Source: Desulfotignum sp. | Lineage (GTDB): Bacteria; Desulfobacterota; Desulfobacteria; Desulfobacterales; Desulfobacteraceae | DNA length: 64,000 nucleotides | Assembly: GCA_011389555.1 (NCBI GenBank) | Contig: JAABUD010000289.1 | Location: forward strand, 1-64,000 | Direction of reading: 5' to 3' | Shown: positions 60,111 through 64,000 of the stretch, piece after piece | How the letters are laid out: every line of letters begins with the position of its first letter | How positions within the stretch are numbered: the stretch's first letter is position 1 | Notes under the pieces: model-generated | Told to the model about the DNA's origin: nothing | Database searches by the model: none | What the model saw: the letters and a program-made list of their open reading frames with translations, nothing else | Made by a program: the position numbers and the translations under genes

Positions 60111-61335
60111 GCAATTCCAGGGCCATGGCGGCAAACATTTTCTTGTTTTTTTCCCGGTCATCAAACGTGAACTCAAATTTTTTTGCCTCGGTCAGGCCGC
60201 CGGGACCGGCCAGTCCGATGCACACAGTGCCCACCTGTTTCATTGTCGGCCCCCCGCCGGGTCCGGCAATACCGGTGGTGGAAATGGCCCAGTCCGATCC
60301 CGCCACCTGCCGGACTCCTGCGGCCATCTCCCGGGCCGTGGATTCATGGACCGCCCCGCAGGTATCAAGGGTCCGGGGGGTGACACCCAGCACCTTGATT
60401 TTGGCGGAATTGGCATAGGTGACCGCAGACAGTAAAAAATAATCCGAACTGCCCGGCACCTGGGTGATCAAATGGGCAATCAGTCCACCGGTACAGGACT
60501 CGGCCACAGCCAGGGTCTGACTTCGCTTTGCGAGCAGGTGTCCCACCTCCGCTTCCAGGGACCGGCCGGTATGGGACACCACCTTGCTGCCCAGCTGCTG
60601 CGCGACCCACTGTCCAGCCCGGGCCAGACCGGTGTCCGCTTCTTTGCTGTCTTCACCGGCATCACTGACCAGTTTGACTTCAATCACGGGAAAACTGGCC
60701 CTGAACCCCAGGCGGATCCCGGGAAACCGGTCTTCAAACCCGGTGAGACGGGTGCCCACCCGGGATTCATGCAGCCCGAACACCGTGAACCGCCGGATGA
60801 GCAACCGGGTCTGTTTTCCTTGAATGGCCTCAATGCGGGGAACCACACACGCATCCATCATCTGTTTCATCTCGGACGGCACCCCGGGCATGCAGAAAAA
60901 CCAGCACTGGTTGAGCTGAAACGCGAATCCCGGCGCGGTCCCATGGGTATTTTCCAGCACCTGGGCGGAATCCGGCAGCCAGGCCTGTTTCTCGTTGTCC
61001 GGGGTCAATTCAAATCCCCGGCGGTCAAAATAGGTTTTCATGGATGCCAGGGCCGTGGGGTTCACGGCCAATGATTCTTCCAACGCCTCTGCGCAGGCCC
61101 GGGCCGTGATATCATCCCGGGTGGGGCCCAGGCCGCCCGTGACCAGGCAGATTTCTGCCCGCCGGGAAATAACCTGCACCGATTCACGGACCGCAGAAAC
61201 CTCATCTCCTTTGACCGTGATCTGGGACACCCGGATGCCCATCTGTTTGAGCCGGTCACACAAATACGCACTGTTGGTGTCCACCAGATCCCCCAGCAGT
61301 ACTTCATCTCCGGTGGAAAGAATTTCAGCTGTCAT
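60076..61335 (-). CDS. cinA: CinA-family protein (nicotinamide-nucleotide amidase)
   Basis: 419 residues. N-terminal MoaB/MogA-like domain (ILSTGDEVLLGDLVDTNSAYL, VTGGLGPTRDDITA, FCMPGVPSEM) and C-terminal PncC amidase (VAESCTGGLIAHLITQVPGSSDYF, STTGIAGPGGG). CinA cleaves NMN, made as by-product of DNA ligase, to NaMN and ammonia; the N-domain hydrolyses ADP-ribose in characterised members. The start overlaps the end of the radical SAM gene by 11 bases. The 3' end is antisense to the hydrolase gene. Confidence 0.93.
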   Translation of the reverse strand: MTAEILSTGDEVLLGDLVDTNSAYLCDRLKQMGIRVSQITVKGDEVSAVRESVQVISRRAEICLVTGGLGPTRDDITARACAEALEESLAVNPTALASMKTYFDRRGFELTPDNEKQAWLPDSAQVLENTHGTAPGFAFQLNQCWFFCMPGVPSEMKQMMDACVVPRIEAIQGKQTRLLIRRFTVFGLHESRVGTRLTGFEDRFPGIRLGFRASFPVIEVKLVSDAGEDSKEADTGLARAGQWVAQQLGSKVVSHTGRSLEAEVGHLLAKRSQTLAVAESCTGGLIAHLITQVPGSSDYFLLSAVTYANSAKIKVLGVTPRTLDTCGAVHESTAREMAAGVRQVAGSDWAISTTGIAGPGGGPTMKQVGTVCIGLAGPGGLTEAKKFEFTFDDREKNKKMFAAMALELLRRHLTGEISV

Positions 61336-62902
61336 TTTTCATCCTTGGTTTGATATGAGTGGACCCGGTCTGTTCCGCCTGCCAGACCGGATTGAAAAAC
61401 ATGGCATGGTTGGCGGAAAAAAATGCCGGATTCTTGCGGAACCCCGATCCGATGGCCAGCTGTTTTTTAAAGGTTTTATCCAGAAACTGTTTCACCTGTT
61501 TTCGATCCCATCCGGCCGGATGGACAAAATTCAGGTATAGCGACAGGTCTCCCGGATAAAACTCTCCGGTTTCAAGGTCTTTGGCTTCTTGACTGAACCG
61601 GGGCAGATTGAACACCGCCAGATTCAGATAATCCATATATTGCTGGTGCGCCCGGGTGAATGCCAGGGTGGTATGAGCGGAAGACCGGTCCTCGAACTGG
61701 GTGCCGAACAACAGATAGACATAGGTGAAAATGCCGGCCTGGTGCAGATTTTCCAATATCCGGGAGGCCAGATCCAGACGGGTCCCTTTATTCATCCGGT
61801 CCAGGACGGTCTGATCTCCGGACTCCAGACCCAGCTTGAGCATGACACATCCGCTGCGTTTGAGCTGATGGCAGAACATAGGGTCTGCCAGATCTTTTTC
61901 AAACCGGACAAACCCGTACCAGGTGAACGGCACCCTGGGACCGGCACGGGCCAGGGCCCGCAAAAACGCCGGAGTCATGGCATCATCGATAAAATGCAGG
62001 GTATCCGGCTGAAACCGATGTGCCAGCGCCAGTGTATCCGCCAGCACCCGGGAGGGCCGCTGGGTGCTGTAGGCATGGGTTTCCGCTTTTTCAGGACAGA
62101 ACCGGCATTTGCGCCAGTAGCACCCGATGGTGGTTCTGAAGGGCAGTACCCGGGCCGGCGATATATACCCGGCCTTGTCGGCAAACTCAAAATCCGGCAC
62201 ATAATGACGTTTTGTGGTGCCGGGTTTCCCCAAAAGATCCAGCAGCGGGATCTCCCCTTCTCCAGGAATCATGTGATCGATGAGTCCGGAAAACGGATGG
62301 TTGAAATCCGGCCGGCTCATCCAGGAAGTCACCAGGCCGCCGCCCATGACAATTTTTTTGTCCGGAAAATTTTTCCGGATCCACCCGGCCAGGGCAAAGC
62401 TGACCAATGCCTGGTTCAGGTAACACAAGGAAATCCCCACCCAGGGCGAGGCCCATCGGGAGATTACCGGTTTCAGCCGGTCTTCAAAAAAAGAAAAAAA
62501 CGGGTTGGCATGGCAGGTGTCCGCACTTTTCAGCAGATCCCGGCTGCGCAAAGGCGTCAGGAGCCGGTCGGTGTAATCACTCAAGGTCACCTTGAACCGG
62601 GGGGTATCCACGGCAAGAGACAGCAGTTTGTTCAGATCATACACCCGCTGATGATACCGGTCTTCATTGGCAAACAGACCCGGATCCTGCAGGTCTGCCA
62701 GAATCGTCTCCCGGTTTTTCAGGGCCCGGACCGACCAGGAATCGGTTGCGGTCAAATTCTGCTGGACCAGGTAGTGAAATCCCTGAATATTGGCATCTGT
62801 CACACAACACGCAATGTTGTTTTCCTGAAGCGCGGCAGCCAGATAGGCGACACCGGCCGGGGGTTCACAGGGTTTGGCCACCGGGGGAAACAATAATAAC
62901 AT
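61325..62902 (-). CDS. B12-binding-type radical SAM protein of unknown function
   Basis: 525 residues. The N-terminal ~200 residues resemble a cobalamin-binding fold (LLLFPPVAKPCEPPAGVAYLAAAL, then GGGLVTS, PGEGEIPLLDLLG). A radical SAM domain follows, with cluster motif GCYWRKCRFC (CX4CX2C rather than CX3CX2C, as in several B12-radical SAM enzymes), HFIDDAMTP and LGLESGDQTVLDRM. It may methylate or rearrange an unactivated carbon; the substrate cannot be guessed. Co-transcribed with cinA. Upstream of it, trpE starts divergently. Confidence 0.85.
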   Translation of the reverse strand: MLLLFPPVAKPCEPPAGVAYLAAALQENNIACCVTDANIQGFHYLVQQNLTATDSWSVRALKNRETILADLQDPGLFANEDRYHQRVYDLNKLLSLAVDTPRFKVTLSDYTDRLLTPLRSRDLLKSADTCHANPFFSFFEDRLKPVISRWASPWVGISLCYLNQALVSFALAGWIRKNFPDKKIVMGGGLVTSWMSRPDFNHPFSGLIDHMIPGEGEIPLLDLLGKPGTTKRHYVPDFEFADKAGYISPARVLPFRTTIGCYWRKCRFCPEKAETHAYSTQRPSRVLADTLALAHRFQPDTLHFIDDAMTPAFLRALARAGPRVPFTWYGFVRFEKDLADPMFCHQLKRSGCVMLKLGLESGDQTVLDRMNKGTRLDLASRILENLHQAGIFTYVYLLFGTQFEDRSSAHTTLAFTRAHQQYMDYLNLAVFNLPRFSQEAKDLETGEFYPGDLSLYLNFVHPAGWDRKQVKQFLDKTFKKQLAIGSGFRKNPAFFSANHAMFFNPVWQAEQTGSTHIKPRMKNDS

Positions 62903-63008
62903 CAGCGCGTATCCAAAAAATCATTGACAATCATATTGCGTTACATCCGGCGTGCTTGTACCATATTTTGAAAAAAATCCCCAAGTAAAATTTTTTCCCG
63001 ATTTTTTT

Positions 63009-63026
63009 GTTTCTACAAATAGAAAC
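63009..63026. promoter_or_regulatory. Palindrome in the divergent region before trpE
   Basis: GTTTCTA-CAAA-TAGAAAC is a perfect 7-base inverted repeat ending eight bases before the -35 of the trpE promoter. It could be an activator or repressor site. Confidence 0.4.
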
Positions 63027-63033
63027 ATTTGCC

Positions 63034-63061
63034 TTGACAACGGCAACCAAATCATTTAATT
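63034..63061 (+). promoter_or_regulatory. Sigma-70 promoter of trpE
   Basis: TTGACA (63034-63039), 16-base spacer, TTAATT (63056-63061); the ATG at 63103 follows after a leader of about 35 bases. That is too short for a classic Trp-codon attenuator. Confidence 0.6.
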
Positions 63062-63102
63062 TTCCCGTCATTTGACACATTTTAACACAGGACGGCCCCG
63101 CA

Positions 63103-64000
63103 ATGATTTTATCCCGATTTCCAGACAAAAACCGGTTCAAGGATCTGGCTGAAACCTACAATGTCGTTCCCGTGTGCATCCGGATTTTAGCGGACACCCA
63201 CACACCGGTATCGATTCTTGACAAATGCCGTGCTTCGGGCACCCAATGTTTTCTGCTGGAAAGTGTGGAAGGGGGAGAACGATGGGCCAGATACAGTTTT
63301 TTAGGGATCCGGCCCCATGGCAGTGTGCAGGTGTTTTCCGACCATGTCCGCCGGGTGACCCGTGCCGGCACTTCGGAAGAAACCTGTCAGACCCTTGCCC
63401 ATCACAATGATCCGCTCTCCGTGATCCGCCGGATTGTACAGGCCTATCATCCGGCGCCCATGCCGGAACTCCCCCGGTTCTGGACCGGGCTCACCGGATA
63501 TGTGACATATGAAATGGTGTCGTTTTTTGAAAACATCCCGGTATCCCTGCCCGAGTCCGACCCGTACGCCCATTTTATCATTCCGGACCAGATGATTATC
63601 TTTGACAATATCCAGCAGACCCTGACCTGTCTGGGCATCTGTTATCTGGATGAAAAAACCGATGCCGATGCCGCGTATGACACGGCGTATCAGGAACTGG
63701 TTCAGCTGCTTGACACGATAAAAGCCCCGGCATCGAACACAGAGGCCCCCCGCTGTCCTCCGGTGGAACTCACCCCCCTGATGCCTGCAACCCGCTATAT
63801 GGATGGCGTGAATACCATCAAACATCATATCCGGGAAGGCGATATCTTTCAGGCGGTGTTTTCCCAGCCGTTTTCGTGCACCACCGACCTGGACCCGGTC
63901 CGGTTCTACCGGGCCCAGCGGTATATCAACCCCTCCCCGTACATGTTTTTCATGAATTTTTCCGACCGGATCATTGCCGGTTCTTCCCCGGAAACCATGG
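63103..64000 (+). CDS. trpE: Anthranilate synthase component I, 3' end cut by window edge
   Basis: The first 299 codons are in the window. TrpE makes anthranilate from chorismate with ammonia supplied by TrpG. N-terminal domain with Trp-inhibition type motif (CFLLESVEGGERWARYSFLG) and LTGYVTYEMVSFFE, then the start of the chorismate-binding domain (IREGDIFQAVFSQPF, NPSPYMFFMNF, GSSPETM). Conserved inhibitor-site residues (LLES) are present, so feedback by Trp is likely. The short leader argues against attenuation. PabB is possible but the ES-motif and GERWARYSF favour TrpE. Confidence 0.92.
   Translation, partial: MILSRFPDKNRFKDLAETYNVVPVCIRILADTHTPVSILDKCRASGTQCFLLESVEGGERWARYSFLGIRPHGSVQVFSDHVRRVTRAGTSEETCQTLAHHNDPLSVIRRIVQAYHPAPMPELPRFWTGLTGYVTYEMVSFFENIPVSLPESDPYAHFIIPDQMIIFDNIQQTLTCLGICYLDEKTDADAAYDTAYQELVQLLDTIKAPASNTEAPRCPPVELTPLMPATRYMDGVNTIKHHIREGDIFQAVFSQPFSCTTDLDPVRFYRAQRYINPSPYMFFMNFSDRIIAGSSPETM

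Noticed and set aside
63062-63102. Trp attenuator before trpE
   Set aside because: The leader is only about 35 bases and has no small frame with Trp codons.

Overview
The window looks like a chromosomal segment of a strictly anaerobic, sulfate-reducing Desulfobacterota, most likely Desulfobacteraceae (a Desulfobacter/Desulfotignum-type genus is a guess). The main evidence is a complete qrcABCD menaquinone reductase cluster, system II cytochrome c maturation genes (resB/ccsB), a NIL-domain ferredoxin, a mitochondrial-type EF-G and many Fe-S proteins. There is no prophage, CRISPR array or intact insertion sequence. Almost all of the window is tightly packed housekeeping DNA, with ATGA-type overlaps between neighbours.

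Layout. 1-9 kb: a truncated type IV pseudopilin with a sigma-54 promoter, an HTH-gene remnant, a cold-shock gene, rsmG with a TPR-SPOR gene, and a four-gene phosphorelay operon (REC-PAS-kinase, REC, hybrid kinase, REC-HD-GYP). 9.3-11.8 kb: three consecutive PEP-CTERM surface-protein genes behind a near-perfect sigma-54 promoter. 12-21 kb: EF-G with an uncharacterised P-loop protein, an acyltransferase-hydrolase fusion, then an operon of NIL-ferredoxin, mnmA, mtaB and an Fe-S protein. 21-27 kb: guaB-dnaE-TerB/J-protein operon and a ~270-bp imperfect inverted-repeat element. 27-31 kb: a lipase whose natural start appears to be ATA, a phosphofructokinase reduced to its two ends, a double USP and a YciO/TsaC protein. 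30-35 kb: hisC-cmk-rpsA-sppA. 35-43.5 kb: DUF1343/NamZ muramidase, plsB, an AmgK-MurU fusion, plant-type dapB and small genes. 43.6-51.3 kb: qrcABCD with an extra 52-residue membrane protein, then ccsB-resB. 51.5-54.6 kb: mpl fused in frame to a bacteriohemerythrin, then hemL. 54.8-64 kb: tRNA-Lys(CUU), a TetR regulator divergent from a CoA-transferase/GNAT fusion, rlmD, a hydrolase, cinA, a B12-radical SAM protein, and the start of trpE.

How the parts work together. The qrc and resB/ccsB genes belong to one theme: quinone reduction by periplasmic cytochromes, and attachment of heme to those cytochromes. NamZ, AmgK-MurU and Mpl together cover a near-complete route from cell-wall MurNAc back to UDP-MurNAc-tripeptide. 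The Mpl-hemerythrin fusion, which keeps an internal ribosome site for the hemerythrin, is the most unusual single gene. The ferredoxin-mnmA-mtaB operon, whose MnmA has a CxxC in place of the usual DxxC, suggests dedicated Fe-S/sulfur delivery to tRNA thiolation. Start codons were moved from the longest frame wherever a ribosome-binding site clearly favoured another codon. All functional names rest on family recognition by eye; no search was run.
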